A DNA stretch of 62,613 bases from JANXVV01 sp038230975 (GTDB lineage: Bacteria; Planctomycetota; Phycisphaerae; Tepidisphaerales; Tepidisphaeraceae): the NCBI GenBank assembly GCA_038230975.1, contig JBBRMF010000003.1:1-62613 (forward strand), written 5' to 3'. Shown piece by piece: positions 1 to 8,631 of this stretch (positions within the stretch are counted from its first letter, which is position 1; the number at the start of each line of letters is the position of its first letter). The translations under genes were made by a program, and so were the position numbers. The notes beneath the pieces were generated by a model. The model saw only the letters and a program-made list of their open reading frames with translations, was not told the origin of the DNA and ran no database searches.

Positions 1-7
1 GACCAGT

Positions 8-59
8 AAAACGGGACAGGTCCAAATTATAAATCATTATATTGGACCTGTCCCGTTTT
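8..59. repeat. GGGACAGGTCC inverted repeat (hairpin)
   Basis: Two perfect 18-bp arms (8-25 and 42-59) enclose a 16-nt AT-rich loop. A third copy of the same 18-mer lies at 205-222 in the orientation of the first. Between them the 14-mer ATGATTTCGAGTCA occurs twice (143-156 and 184-197). The layout resembles REP/REPIN-type palindromes. I recall this core near REP-associated transposases in other genomes, but no transposase is in view here. Confidence 0.75.
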
Positions 60-204
60 CTGTTCCGAAATAAAAGCCCGCGTGGTCCGCCTGAAAACCG
101 CGACGGGCGCGATTCAACCCCCGCTTTTCAAGTCCGAAGCAAATGATTTCGAGTCAAATCAATCTGTTTGAAGTCAAACGCAGATGATTTCGAGTCAGGC
201 ACCG

Positions 205-222
205 AAAACGGGACAGGTCCAA
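205..222 (+). repeat. third copy of the GGGACAGGTCC 18-mer
   Basis: This is identical to the left arm of the hairpin at 8-59 and has no partner arm nearby. With that hairpin it brackets a 145-nt segment that shows no gene. Confidence 0.7.
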
Positions 223-419
223 TTTCTTCAATAAGAGGCGCGTCGCACATCCAAATCCGAAATGACATCTCCCAACTCAAAATCGGTACCATTCTCGCTC
301 TTCTCTGACCGAAGGAAAAACAACATCAATTGCGGTAAGATCCGATGCAAGTGTTCTGGCGGGTAGACCAATAAGTCCTGCAGTACCCTGCGGACCACTC
401 ACCTTGGCGCGGCTGACTC

Positions 420-494
420 CTGAACGCCGCACTCACCGCCCTCAACGCCACGTTCACTCGCCTCAACGCCGCATTCACACCCCTGAACACCGCG
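420..494. repeat. 21-bp tandem repeat, about 3.5 units
   Basis: Units start at 420, 441 and 462, with a partial fourth at 483. Each has the form CT(G/C)AACGCC(G/A)C followed by a variable tail. The period of 21 is a multiple of three, so a frame through it repeats every seven residues, for example LNAALTA / LNATFTR / LNAAFTP on the plus strand. That frame opens directly after a TGA and closes at a TGA after about 30 codons, so a coding role is doubtful here. Confidence 0.75.
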
Positions 495-601
495 TATAGA
501 CGCGAATGAGACACCCACGTCGCCCGCCATCCCTCTCCCGCAGTCGACCTCCGCGCGTTTATATCATCCATCGCTGGAATGCCATTCCTCCAGCCGAAAT
601 A

Positions 602-754
602 GCCAGGTAGGGCAGGGCTTCCGCATGTAGATTTGCAATCCCCGTTTCTGAACTGCCAAGGCTGGCAGACAAGCCGGGCTTGATGGCAGACACGCATTTG
701 CAAGCCGAAAACCGCGACAAGAAAGTTACATGCGGAAGCCCTGCCAGGTAGGGC
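602..754. mobile_element. MITE-like element with 19-bp terminal inverted repeats
   Basis: Perfect 19-bp inverted repeats lie at 611-629 and 727-745 (core GGGCTTCCGCATG). The 12-mer GCCAGGTAGGGC occurs directly repeated at both ends (602-613 and 743-754) and overlaps the arms, as a target-site duplication might. The inner part of about 97 bp is non-coding and has a GC-rich core with short TGCCA/TGGCA echoes. Size and shape fit a small non-autonomous element. Mobility is inferred, since only one copy is visible. Confidence 0.55.
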
Positions 755-835
755 GGATGAGTACACGCACATCAGTTGGCTTTGGGGGGCGGGAGGGCCG
801 GCTTGCCGGAGGCGGCGGGCGGGTAAGATGTCATC

Positions 836-1765
836 ATGCCGCCGGAACCTGACGCCATCGTTCACCCCATCCCGCCCGCGATTGGGCCGACTGCCGCGAC
901 CGTCGCCGCCGCGCCGTTGCATTACGCGCCGGTGGCAAACGGGCGCGCGGTGCGCCGGTGGCTGGCGGGGCATCCGGTATTGCTGGTCGCGCTGGCGGTG
1001 GGGGTGGCGGCGGCGCTCTCGTGGTATGGGTGGAAGTGGAGATTGAAGCAGGATGAGAAGGCGTTCAACGCGCGGGCGGTAATCGGCCCTACCAACGGAT
1101 GGATCTTCTTCAACGCCCCTCCTACAGCGGCGGCCCAGCGGCATCTGCAGCGGATGCCCAATATCCGAGGCCTCAGTGCACTCAGTTTCAGTTGGTCCGG
1201 CAACCCCGAACCCGACGCGTGTTCGTCGTTGCGGGGCCGGAGGTTCCCCACCGTCAACACCTTCGCGCTCCGGGGCGAAATGGATGCCGATGTATGGCTG
1301 AAGGAAATCAGCCGCCCGGACACCGGCCTGAAGACCCTGGCCGCGCTGGATCTCTGGAACACGAAGGTGACCGATGCGGGCCTGAAAGAGCTTGCCCGCC
1401 CCGACACCGGTCTGGCGGCCCTGCGCACGCTGGACCTTGGCGGCACAAAGGTGACGGAGGCAGGCCTGAAGGAACTCGCCCGCCCGGACACCGGACTGAA
1501 AGCGCTCACCGAATTGAACCTCACCCGCGCGAATGTAACGGACACGAGCCTGAAGGAACTCGCCAAGCCGGGCTCGGGCCTGAGGGCGCTCAACACGCTG
1601 TACCTCCGCGACACGCAGGTGACAGATGCAAGCCTGAAGGAACTCGCCCGCCCGGACTGCGGACTGAAGGCCCTCTCCACCCTGTACCTCGACGGCACAA
1701 AGGTAACGGAGGCAGGCATCGCGGCATTGAAGGCGGCTCGACCGGGATTGACTGTGGTGCGATAG
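836..1765 (+). CDS. leucine-rich-repeat membrane protein
   Basis: A 309-residue protein with one membrane segment at about residues 47-67, preceded by a Pro/Ala-rich cytoplasmic N-terminus. After the membrane come five to six leucine-rich repeats with a period near 28. The consensus is L.tL.L.gTkVTdagLkELarPdtGLkaL, which matches the ribonuclease-inhibitor/cysteine-containing LRR type common in planctomycetes. The repeats are nearly identical at DNA level too, so recent duplication is likely. The gene is clearly more GC-rich than its neighbours. No strong ribosome binding site precedes the ATG at 836. A role in protein binding at the cell surface is plausible, but no partner is evident. It stands alone, with repeat elements upstream. 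Confidence 0.7.
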   Translation: MPPEPDAIVHPIPPAIGPTAATVAAAPLHYAPVANGRAVRRWLAGHPVLLVALAVGVAAALSWYGWKWRLKQDEKAFNARAVIGPTNGWIFFNAPPTAAAQRHLQRMPNIRGLSALSFSWSGNPEPDACSSLRGRRFPTVNTFALRGEMDADVWLKEISRPDTGLKTLAALDLWNTKVTDAGLKELARPDTGLAALRTLDLGGTKVTEAGLKELARPDTGLKALTELNLTRANVTDTSLKELAKPGSGLRALNTLYLRDTQVTDASLKELARPDCGLKALSTLYLDGTKVTEAGIAALKAARPGLTVVR

Positions 1766-2299
1766 TCTTCTTGTAGCGGTCCGTCGGCAGGCACCGACGC
1801 GAGCGGTCCGGAGAGTATTGCGGACCCTACCGGCTTCGTCGCCCTGAGCGGGAAAAGGGGAAGGGGACGCTCGTCAATAAAAGAAGAGACAAAGCGACAG
1901 CCAATGAGAACCAACCGCGACGCAGCGGCTCCATGCCAAAACTCAATCGCAGTGAAAGTCAGCGAACTCGGTCAAGCCAGAATCACGCCGCAACTAGCAG
2001 TAAGCTAGACCTCTTCCGAACCCGTGTCATTTGATTGTATTGCTCACATAAAAACGAGTGATGGCCCCCTTTTTCAGATTTTGCCAAATCCCAGTGCTTT
2101 TTCTAAATTTTCCCGATTGATTGGCTTTTTAAAAAACCACCCTGTCCAAGATGAAAATAACTGGGACATATCGCGCAGCATTTCTCCACACCGCTGTTTT
2201 GCACAGTGCCGAAAACTGTTCCATTTTGTTCTATTTTGTTCCATCGGCCGCCGTGCCCACGAGCGGGTCATCGGACGGTCGGCAACGATCGCCTGCGCG
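1766..2299. other. 534-bp gap without a supported gene
   Basis: Just after the LRR stop is a weak palindromic segment (about 1774-1833) with GCGGTCCG and GCGGACCCTACC motifs. These resemble the outer arms of the composite repeat at 39891-40076. The rest turns AT-rich near 2030-2160. A short minus-strand frame at 2074-2322 runs into the next gene and has no family look, so it is left out. Confidence 0.5.
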
Positions 2300-3049
2300 T
2301 TAGTCGCCGCCCAGCACCGCATTGGCCAACCGCTGACTCAGCGATGATGGGCGCGTGGTTGGGGGCTTTTCTTTTTCCTTGACGAATGTCGCCAGTTGGG
2401 CCCGGGCCAGTTCCGCTTCCTGGCGGACTTCGGTCAGTTGTCCTTCGGCTCGGGCAGCAGACAGACGGGCGCGTTCCACATCGGCACGCAAGGCCAGTTG
2501 CTCGCGCGTCAGATGTTCGGTTTGATCTGTGGCAACCATCACCTTTTCGCGGAGCGCTTCAGCCTGTTGTTCGGCCTTGGTCACTTTCGTGGTTGTCCAG
2601 CCGACTGCCACGACAACGCCAGCCGCAAGGCCGGCGACTACACCCCAACCCCAGCGGGCGCTGGTGCGGGCCGTGCGAACTTCATCGCGAACGATGGCGG
2701 TCGATTGCTGGATGACGCTGATCGCCATCTCGGCACGGCGGGCGCGGTCTTCGGCCGGGATGAGGGCCGTGCTTGTTTCGACATCGGCACCCGGCGCGCT
2801 CGTGGCAGCCACGGTGTGACGCACGGTTTGTTCGTAGTCGGCGTGATATCCAGGGGCATCAGCGCCGGTCAGTTCACCCTCGATCGTCTCGACATTCGCG
2901 GCCGATTCGGGCAGACAAATGTAGACTTCACGCCGGCCGTTATTGAGCCGGCTTTCCAACTCTCCTTTGGCAATACGGCGGGCGATGGTTCGGGTGGAAA
3001 TTCCAAGCGTGACGGCGGCGAGCTCAACGGTCTGCCATGCGTAGGCCAT
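2300..3049 (-). CDS. HTH-domain, single-TM, coiled-coil protein
   Basis: A 249-residue protein of unknown function. Residues about 5-45 read as a helix-turn-helix of the excisionase/MerR-like type (VELAAVTLGISTRTIARRIA, then a basic wing). Next come an acidic linker, one membrane segment near 134-152 (GWGVVAGLAAGVVVAVGW), and a long Ala/Glu/Arg/Gln coiled coil at about 155-225. The order DNA-binding head, membrane, coiled coil is unusual; it could be a membrane-tethered regulator or a chromosome-anchoring factor, which is inference. The ATG at 3049 has a good AGGAG nine bases upstream. It stands alone, transcribed toward the repeat-rich left end. Confidence 0.65.
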   Translation of the reverse strand: MAYAWQTVELAAVTLGISTRTIARRIAKGELESRLNNGRREVYICLPESAANVETIEGELTGADAPGYHADYEQTVRHTVAATSAPGADVETSTALIPAEDRARRAEMAISVIQQSTAIVRDEVRTARTSARWGWGVVAGLAAGVVVAVGWTTTKVTKAEQQAEALREKVMVATDQTEHLTREQLALRADVERARLSAARAEGQLTEVRQEAELARAQLATFVKEKEKPPTTRPSSLSQRLANAVLGGD

Positions 3050-3213
3050 GGTGGCACTCCTTTGCTTTGTCGTATGAAACGCATCCGTGCGTCTCTTCTT
3101 ATTGTCGGTCGATCAGTCTCCTACTCTACACAATTTTATCGGACGCTGGCAAGGGTGGCAGACAGAGAATCTTGACAAAATAACGAACTGCCAAGCCTTC
3201 GGCTTGATGGATC

Positions 3214-4113
3214 TCAATGATTCTCGAGCACGACTCGAAGCGATCCACCTGCATGTTTCAGAAGTGCTTGAGCTTCTTCCAGATTGACAGCACGATTCAC
3301 CACGACAATCGCCGCTTTGACATGTCCATCCGCCAGTTTGAGTTGCTCCATCGCCTGATCGCATGGCAGACCGGTGACGGTCGAAACAATCCGCGCACCA
3401 CGGTCCCATAATTTCTGGTTGGTGGCGCGAAGATCAACCATAAGGTTGCCGTACACTTTGCCCCTTTGCACCATGGCCAAGGTGGAAATCGTGTTCAAAA
3501 CGAGTTTAGTGGCGGTTCCGGCTTTGAGTCGGGTTGAGCCGGTGATGACTTCCGGACCGGTCAAAGGACGGATCACGACATCGACCTTTGGCTCGTCTGC
3601 CACGGGTTGGACACAGGATAGAAAAATCGTTTTTGCCCCGCGTTCGATCGCCCGCCGTAATGCCCCGTGAACAAACGGCGTGGTTCCGCCGGCCGCAATT
3701 CCCATGACAACGTCAGTCGGGCCGATCTGCTTGCTATCCACTGCCATCGCGCCAGCATTTGCGTCATCTTCCACGCCTTCCTGCGCCCGAAACATCGCCG
3801 CCTCGCCCCCGGCGATGATGCCTTGCACCTGCTCTGGTTCAACCCGAAAAGTGGGTGGGCATTCAGAAGCATCCAGCACCCCCAATCGACCGCTGCTGCC
3901 GGCACCGAAATAAATCAGTCGTCCACCCGCCTCGAAGGCCGTAGCCACCAGTCGGATCGCGCGGGCAATGTTCGTATTCTCAGCAGCCACCGCAGCGACT
4001 GCGATCGCGTCCTGCGCATTCATCAACGCAACCGCATCTTCCACCGGCATTGCGTCGAGATTAAGAGATTCGGGCAATCGAAGTTCAGTCAGCAAATGAG
4101 ATCGATCGTTCAT
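3214..4113 (-). CDS. murQ: N-acetylmuramic acid 6-phosphate etherase
   Basis: MurQ cleaves the D-lactyl ether of MurNAc-6-phosphate to give GlcNAc-6-phosphate and lactate during peptidoglycan recycling in the cytoplasm. The protein (299 residues from this start) has the SIS sugar-isomerase fold. Seen are the GAGSSGRLGVLDASECPPTF block with the catalytic-region Glu, the GIAAGGTTPFV phosphate loop and the EVITGSTRLKAGTATKLVLN block, all close to family consensus. An in-frame ATG at 4137 would add eight residues. Neither start has a clear ribosome binding site, and the shorter one fits the family better. No recycling partners (MurP, AnmK, NagZ) lie nearby. It is transcribed divergently from the lipase gene at 4191. 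Confidence 0.93.
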   Translation of the reverse strand: MNDRSHLLTELRLPESLNLDAMPVEDAVALMNAQDAIAVAAVAAENTNIARAIRLVATAFEAGGRLIYFGAGSSGRLGVLDASECPPTFRVEPEQVQGIIAGGEAAMFRAQEGVEDDANAGAMAVDSKQIGPTDVVMGIAAGGTTPFVHGALRRAIERGAKTIFLSCVQPVADEPKVDVVIRPLTGPEVITGSTRLKAGTATKLVLNTISTLAMVQRGKVYGNLMVDLRATNQKLWDRGARIVSTVTGLPCDQAMEQLKLADGHVKAAIVVVNRAVNLEEAQALLKHAGGSLRVVLENH

Positions 4114-4190
4114 GAGAACAAATTTATCAGATCCCATTCAATCGAACATCATTCCATCGCCGACGTGGTATGTATTCAAAAGGAGTCTCC

Positions 4191-5420
4191 ATGCTTCGAT
4201 GGCTGTTGATGATTGTCGTTCTCGTGACGACCCTCCCACTTCGCGCGGCCCCGCACGAGGCGCGCATTCCACTGCACGATGGCAAGATTCGATTTGCTGA
4301 TCTTTCTGAAAAGCTGCTCACGGAATTACATTGCCCCGCGCGGTTGATTCCAATGCCGGGTACGATCGACGTTCGCCAACTTGCGGCCACGCGATTCGTC
4401 GATGCGTTAAACACCGCGTTCGGCGACGGTTGCCAAATCACCGTGAAGGATGAATCGCTCATCCTTCACATCGATTGTGAAAAACTCCCCGCCGATTGCG
4501 ATGCGATGAAGGTTGCCGTCCGCATCTTCACCGCGTGCGCCGCTCCAGAAAACACCGCCGCGCAGTTACGGCAGTACGGGCTATTATTGCCGCGCGAAAT
4601 CGACGCCAATAAACCTCTTGTGATTCTTGTCCATGGGTTAGATTGCAATCGGTGGATTTGGCAATCCATCTGGCCGTTGCTGGAGCGCGAAGGTTTCCAG
4701 GTCGCCAGTTTCAGTTACCCGGCTTCGCAGTCCATTGGTGACAGCGCAAAACTTCTCGCTGAAAATATCACCGCGTTGCGCGAAACGTATCCGTCAATCA
4801 AACTGGATGTCGTCGCGCACAGCATGGGTTCACTGGTGGCCAGATCGTATATTGAAGAGGATGCCTATGCGGGCGGAATCCGGCATCTGGTCATGTTGGC
4901 TCCGCCGAATCATGGCTCGACGTGGGCCAAGGCGGAGATACTGAGCAAGGGATTTGAACACTACGAATTATGGCGGCATGATCCGGAATGGCATTGGACC
5001 TGGATGATCACCGACGGGCTAGGAGAAGCTGCCCGTGACCTTAAACCCAAGTCCGCATTTCTCGAACGATTGAATAAAGGTTCTCGCCGCGAAGGGGTGA
5101 AATATACGATCATCGCGGGGAATCAGAATCCGGGTTGGAAACTGGCGGCAGGTTGGGTCGGCGCTCCGGCCCGATGGGTACCCAGGCGCGCCGCCAACTG
5201 GTGGGGATTCCGGCAAACCCGACACGGATTGGAAAATGCCTCCGCGTCTTTAAGTAAACACAAAAGCGATAACGACGGTCCGGTTTCATTGAGCAGCGCA
5301 AGACTCAATGGCGTGGAAGATTTCGTGGTGCTTCACGTGGAACATGCGGAAATTTTGTGTGGCCGCGAGCGGCAAAATCCGGCGGCATGGGAACTCGTGC
5401 GAGATCGACTCGTGCGATAA
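4191..5420 (+). CDS. secreted alpha/beta-hydrolase (lipase-like)
   Basis: A 409-residue protein. A signal peptide spans about residues 1-20 (MLRWLLMIVVLV..., Ala-X-Ala-type end), so it acts outside the cytoplasm. A cysteine-containing N-terminal region of about 120 residues precedes an alpha/beta-hydrolase domain. The oxyanion-hole HG lies at 148-149 and the nucleophile elbow AHSMGS at 209-214 (Ser211). The APPNHGS segment after it is typical of triacylglycerol lipases and PGAP1-like esterases. The ATG at 4191 is preceded by AAAGGAG at ideal spacing, so I reject the in-frame ATG at 4170. Substrate unknown; an extracellular esterase of lipids or esters is likely. Confidence 0.8.
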   Translation: MLRWLLMIVVLVTTLPLRAAPHEARIPLHDGKIRFADLSEKLLTELHCPARLIPMPGTIDVRQLAATRFVDALNTAFGDGCQITVKDESLILHIDCEKLPADCDAMKVAVRIFTACAAPENTAAQLRQYGLLLPREIDANKPLVILVHGLDCNRWIWQSIWPLLEREGFQVASFSYPASQSIGDSAKLLAENITALRETYPSIKLDVVAHSMGSLVARSYIEEDAYAGGIRHLVMLAPPNHGSTWAKAEILSKGFEHYELWRHDPEWHWTWMITDGLGEAARDLKPKSAFLERLNKGSRREGVKYTIIAGNQNPGWKLAAGWVGAPARWVPRRAANWWGFRQTRHGLENASASLSKHKSDNDGPVSLSSARLNGVEDFVVLHVEHAEILCGRERQNPAAWELVRDRLVR

Positions 5421-5470
5421 ATCCGTCAGAAGTTCCCAGGATGTAACGGTTCATTGCGGTACGGAAGATT

Positions 5471-5542
5471 TTGGGTGCCATGGCCACGCACCCTTCAACC
5501 ATTCGCACGACAGGGATCTGTCCGCGTGGCCATGGCACCCAA
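5471..5542. repeat. 19-bp perfect palindromic stem-loop
   Basis: The arms at 5471-5489 and 5524-5542 are perfect (core GGGTGCCATGGCCACG) with a 34-nt loop. It lies 50 bp after the lipase stop and 86 bp before thiL. It resembles the other palindromic units in this window in size and position but not in sequence. Confidence 0.75.
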
Positions 5543-5627
5543 TTTCATTCATATGCGTCACACCTGAAGCGCCAAGCCAAAATAGTGCGGCTTGATTGAA
5601 TTCCTGCGCGCTACTCTAATAACTTCC

Positions 5628-6518
5628 ATGGCCGGTGAGTTCGATTTTATTCAATGGGTTCGTTCGCAGCAGAAACCGAGTGAACTGGTGGCGCTACCTG
5701 CGGGGGATGATCTTGCCGTGCTTCGATGGCCGACGAACAACCTGTTGCTTGTGGGGGTTGACCAGATTCTGGATGGCGTTCACTTTGATTCCAAAATCCA
5801 TTCCCCGCGCGACATTGGTCGAAAGGCGATGAATCGCAATCTTTCTGATTGTGCCGCGATGGGCTGCCTGCCGACCGCCGCCGTCACCACCGTGGCCGCA
5901 CCAACAGGGACAGGGCTCGCATTCTTAAAAGAACTTTATGCGGGAATGCGAGAAGCAGCGGATGTGTATGGATGCCAGATCGTGGGTGGAGACACCGGTT
6001 CCTGGGATGGCAAGCTGGTGGTGACCGTAACGATTCTCGGCCGAAATGACGGTGTTTCGCCGGTAACACGTCAAGGCGCAAAAGTGGGTGATGGCCTATT
6101 CGTCACTGGCTCGCTGGGTGGCAGCATTCTTGGACGGCACATGACATTTACACCGCGCGTGGCGGAAGGCCGCCTTATCGCCGCCGGCATGGCGACGGCG
6201 ATGATCGATCTCAGCGACGGGCTTTCCCGCGATCTTGGACACATTTGCGAGCAAAGCGGAGTTGGTGCCATACTTGATGCGGCCCTGATCCCCATTCACG
6301 CGGATGCAATTCAATTATCTGCTCGCGATCATGTGGATCCGATGGAGCATGCGTTACACGATGGAGAAGATTACGAATTGCTGTACACCTGTAGGCCTGA
6401 TGTCAAAGACCTCCCGGGCGTTCTGATCGGCAGTATCACTGAAAAACCCGGTGTGTTTTTATCGCGATCAGGCCAGATTGAACGTTTAACACCCAGGGGT
6501 TGGGAGCATTCCCTGTGA
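5628..6518 (+). CDS. thiL: thiamine-monophosphate kinase
   Basis: ThiL phosphorylates thiamine monophosphate to thiamine pyrophosphate with ATP, the last step of cofactor synthesis. From the ATG at 5628 the protein has 296 residues, the normal length. Family motifs are clear: the GEFDFI start, LPAGDDLAVL, the DGVHFD segment, RKAMNRNLSDCAAMG, VGGDT, GRNDGVSPVTRQGAKVGD and the late MIDLSDGLSRDL and HDGEDYELL blocks. A TTG at 5592 in the same frame is a poorer start. The stop overlaps the tsaE start by four bases (GTGA), so the two are co-translated. This thiL-tsaE pairing is seen in other bacteria. Confidence 0.93.
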   Translation: MAGEFDFIQWVRSQQKPSELVALPAGDDLAVLRWPTNNLLLVGVDQILDGVHFDSKIHSPRDIGRKAMNRNLSDCAAMGCLPTAAVTTVAAPTGTGLAFLKELYAGMREAADVYGCQIVGGDTGSWDGKLVVTVTILGRNDGVSPVTRQGAKVGDGLFVTGSLGGSILGRHMTFTPRVAEGRLIAAGMATAMIDLSDGLSRDLGHICEQSGVGAILDAALIPIHADAIQLSARDHVDPMEHALHDGEDYELLYTCRPDVKDLPGVLIGSITEKPGVFLSRSGQIERLTPRGWEHSL

Positions 6519-6928
6519 TCGTCGAATCAAACAGCGTCGAGGAAACCGAATCGATCGCCGCCGATTTGGCCGCCAAATTAGTGGGAGGTGAGTGCATCGC
6601 ACTGCAAGGTGATCTTGGGGCAGGCAAGACGCAATTCGTACGCGGCTTGGTGAGAGGGCTTGGTGGGAATCCACGTTTGGTCAGCAGCCCGACTTTCATG
6701 CTGCTCAACATTTATGATTCGGGCCGACTGACGGTCTATCATCTTGACGCCTATCGCGTTCATGGCTCGGAAGATTTTGAATCGATCGGTTTTTCGGAGT
6801 TACTCGAGCAAGGCGGGGTGGTGGTCGTCGAATGGGCAAGCCGTGTGAAGGAATTGATTCCGCTAAAACACATCGAGGTGAAAATTGAATCACTCGACGA
6901 AACCCGCCGAAGGATTGAATTTTTGTAG
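6515..6928 (+). CDS. tsaE: tRNA t6A synthesis ATPase TsaE
   Basis: TsaE is the small ATPase that works with TsaB/TsaD in forming N6-threonylcarbamoyladenosine at position 37 of ANN-decoding tRNAs. The protein is 137 residues from a GTG at 6515 that overlaps the thiL stop in GTGA. A GGGAG sits about eight bases upstream. The Walker A motif GDLGAGKT is at residues 32-39, followed by the SSPTF signature and HLDAYR. VVVVEWASR is the Walker B-like end. A TTG at 6500 is possible but less likely. Its stop lies 17 bp from the stop of the convergent AsmA-like gene. Confidence 0.93.
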   Translation: MIVESNSVEETESIAADLAAKLVGGECIALQGDLGAGKTQFVRGLVRGLGGNPRLVSSPTFMLLNIYDSGRLTVYHLDAYRVHGSEDFESIGFSELLEQGGVVVVEWASRVKELIPLKHIEVKIESLDETRRRIEFL

Positions 6929-6945
6929 ATTCCCGGCTCGGCAGA

Positions 6946-8631
6946 TCAAGGTTTCGGGGCAGTTTCCGGCACAAACGCCTTCAACATATCCTTCACCTTT
7001 TTATCCTTGTCTCGCTGCGATTCATCGGCGTCTCGCGCCCGCAATGCAACGGACTGGCGACGGGTCCAATCCCTCATTTTTTCAGCGGTTTCCACGGGCA
7101 ATACGCGAATCGCTCCATCGATATCGAGCGTGGGCGATTCAACCGTTCCACCGAGCGGAATCTCCAACGGCACCCCAGTGGTGGCAAGAAGTTGAGGGCT
7201 GGAGACACCGACTTTCATGCGCAACAATCCTTCGGCGGTACTTTCACCGGAGAAGGTAATTTGAGCCTCTCCGACAGCCAGGGTCTTTGGTTCGACAGTG
7301 ATCGAACCGGCATTGAGCGAAAAGCGAATCGGCATCGGTTGCATTGCCGGAGACAGATTCAGATCGCCGCTGACAATGGCCAATTGTTCAGTTAACGTGC
7401 GCACGGAATCTGAAACTCCAGCGCTCCTGCGCGATGTCAGCTTTAGATCGTGCAATTCCAATTCGGCTTTGGCGGTTCCCTCGACCCAGATCTTGGCGAT
7501 TGGGATATCCATCGATTCAATTCGAAGCACGAAGGTTCCGCCGCTCGCGGCATTGGCTGCCAGAGGATTCACGCAAGCCATCGCGATGCGCGCCGGTCCT
7601 TCCGGGAAACCGGCGGCGATCAGGTTGTCCCCCGGATCCCTGGAATCTATTTTGAGCGAAGGCAGCGGGGAATTCAGATCGATCGTCGGTTGAAGATGCG
7701 CCTGCAATCGTGGACTGGCCGCATCGGCGATCTGAAGTTTCAGTACCCCACCGGTCCCCTTTAATTTCAGATTGAGCCGGTCAAAAGTCGCGCCGAAACT
7801 CGTATGACAGTCGTTGGCCGTGACCACGGGCAACAACACAGAAACCACATCCGTGGGAACACCCTGCCCGGTGAAACTGGCATCGACCGAAATCTTCGAC
7901 GCAATCAGCTTGCCATTCTCACCCAGACAAATAGTGCCGGAAGAATCGAACGTCTGCCCGCGCTCTTCACCGGTTAGACCCGTCGAACCGTTCAGCTTGT
8001 AGGTCCAGGGCTGATCGAGTGCGGGAATATTGAACTGGCCCTCAATGTTCGCGAATCTCACGAACTGATACGTTGCGCTCAAAGTACTGGAATCCGTTTT
8101 GCCGCGATAAAAATTGAGTTGTGAATTCGTGATCGCGATTTTCCCTGATAATCTGGCTAGGTCCGCCGGGGGCGACCCGAATTTGCGAGGGAGCATCCCG
8201 GTGATTTTCTCGTAGGTATCGCGATGCGCATCATCTCCGGAATCCAGCACGTAATCGATGATCAGGCCATCGACGGCGCAATTCCCAAGCACGTATTTTG
8301 AGCGCAAGAGTTGCCAGAGCGATACATCACTTGTCAGCGTATTAAATCCAACAATTCGACCATCGGAAGTCTTGAACCACATCTGCCCGACGGTGGTCCC
8401 ACTAAACCAGCTCGTGGAAAAATCCTGTATCGTGATTTCCGCGTTGTATCGGGATTCAAGCCGGGCCCGCATGATTCGCTTACCCACTCTGGTATGCAAT
8501 ATCTGCGGCAGGAAAATGACCGTCAGCAGTCCCACCCCCACGACCGCCGTCAAAGCCTTCGGCCACCAGGGTTTTTTCACCGGCAGATCCGTACGCAGGA
8601 CGGGGTTGGGAAATGCTAACTCTTCTTCCAT
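6946..8631 (-). CDS. AsmA-like membrane-anchored protein
   Basis: A 561-residue protein with one N-terminal membrane segment (about residues 26-46), then a long beta-rich periplasmic region. The start of that region (GKRIMRARLESRYNAEITIQDFSTSWFSG) matches the look of AsmA/TamB-type proteins, which bridge or organise the inner and outer membranes. The C-terminal part (about 430-520) again has short beta repeats ending in a small Lys/Asp-rich tail. The ATG at 8631 has GGAG nine bases upstream; a GTG at 8664 would add eleven residues. It is convergent with tsaE. The assignment rests on overall character and not on catalytic residues. Confidence 0.6.
   Translation of the reverse strand: MEEELAFPNPVLRTDLPVKKPWWPKALTAVVGVGLLTVIFLPQILHTRVGKRIMRARLESRYNAEITIQDFSTSWFSGTTVGQMWFKTSDGRIVGFNTLTSDVSLWQLLRSKYVLGNCAVDGLIIDYVLDSGDDAHRDTYEKITGMLPRKFGSPPADLARLSGKIAITNSQLNFYRGKTDSSTLSATYQFVRFANIEGQFNIPALDQPWTYKLNGSTGLTGEERGQTFDSSGTICLGENGKLIASKISVDASFTGQGVPTDVVSVLLPVVTANDCHTSFGATFDRLNLKLKGTGGVLKLQIADAASPRLQAHLQPTIDLNSPLPSLKIDSRDPGDNLIAAGFPEGPARIAMACVNPLAANAASGGTFVLRIESMDIPIAKIWVEGTAKAELELHDLKLTSRRSAGVSDSVRTLTEQLAIVSGDLNLSPAMQPMPIRFSLNAGSITVEPKTLAVGEAQITFSGESTAEGLLRMKVGVSSPQLLATTGVPLEIPLGGTVESPTLDIDGAIRVLPVETAEKMRDWTRRQSVALRARDADESQRDKDKKVKDMLKAFVPETAPKP

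Larger units (their letters stand above)
223..835. other. non-coding, repeat-rich stretch before the LRR gene
   Basis: No convincing gene is seen. The stretch holds a 21-bp tandem repeat (420-494) and a MITE-like element (602-754). A minus-strand reading frame across it has a heptad-like stretch only because of the tandem repeat, and its upper part is antisense to the LRR gene, so I do not call it. Confidence 0.55.

Noticed and set aside
326..1144. long minus-strand reading frame across the start of the window
   Set aside because: It is antisense to the LRR gene and passes through the MITE-like element and the tandem repeat; no family resemblance.
2074..2322. 82-codon minus-strand frame between the LRR and HTH genes
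   Set aside because: Overlaps the end of the HTH gene, has odd composition, no ribosome binding site and no family match.
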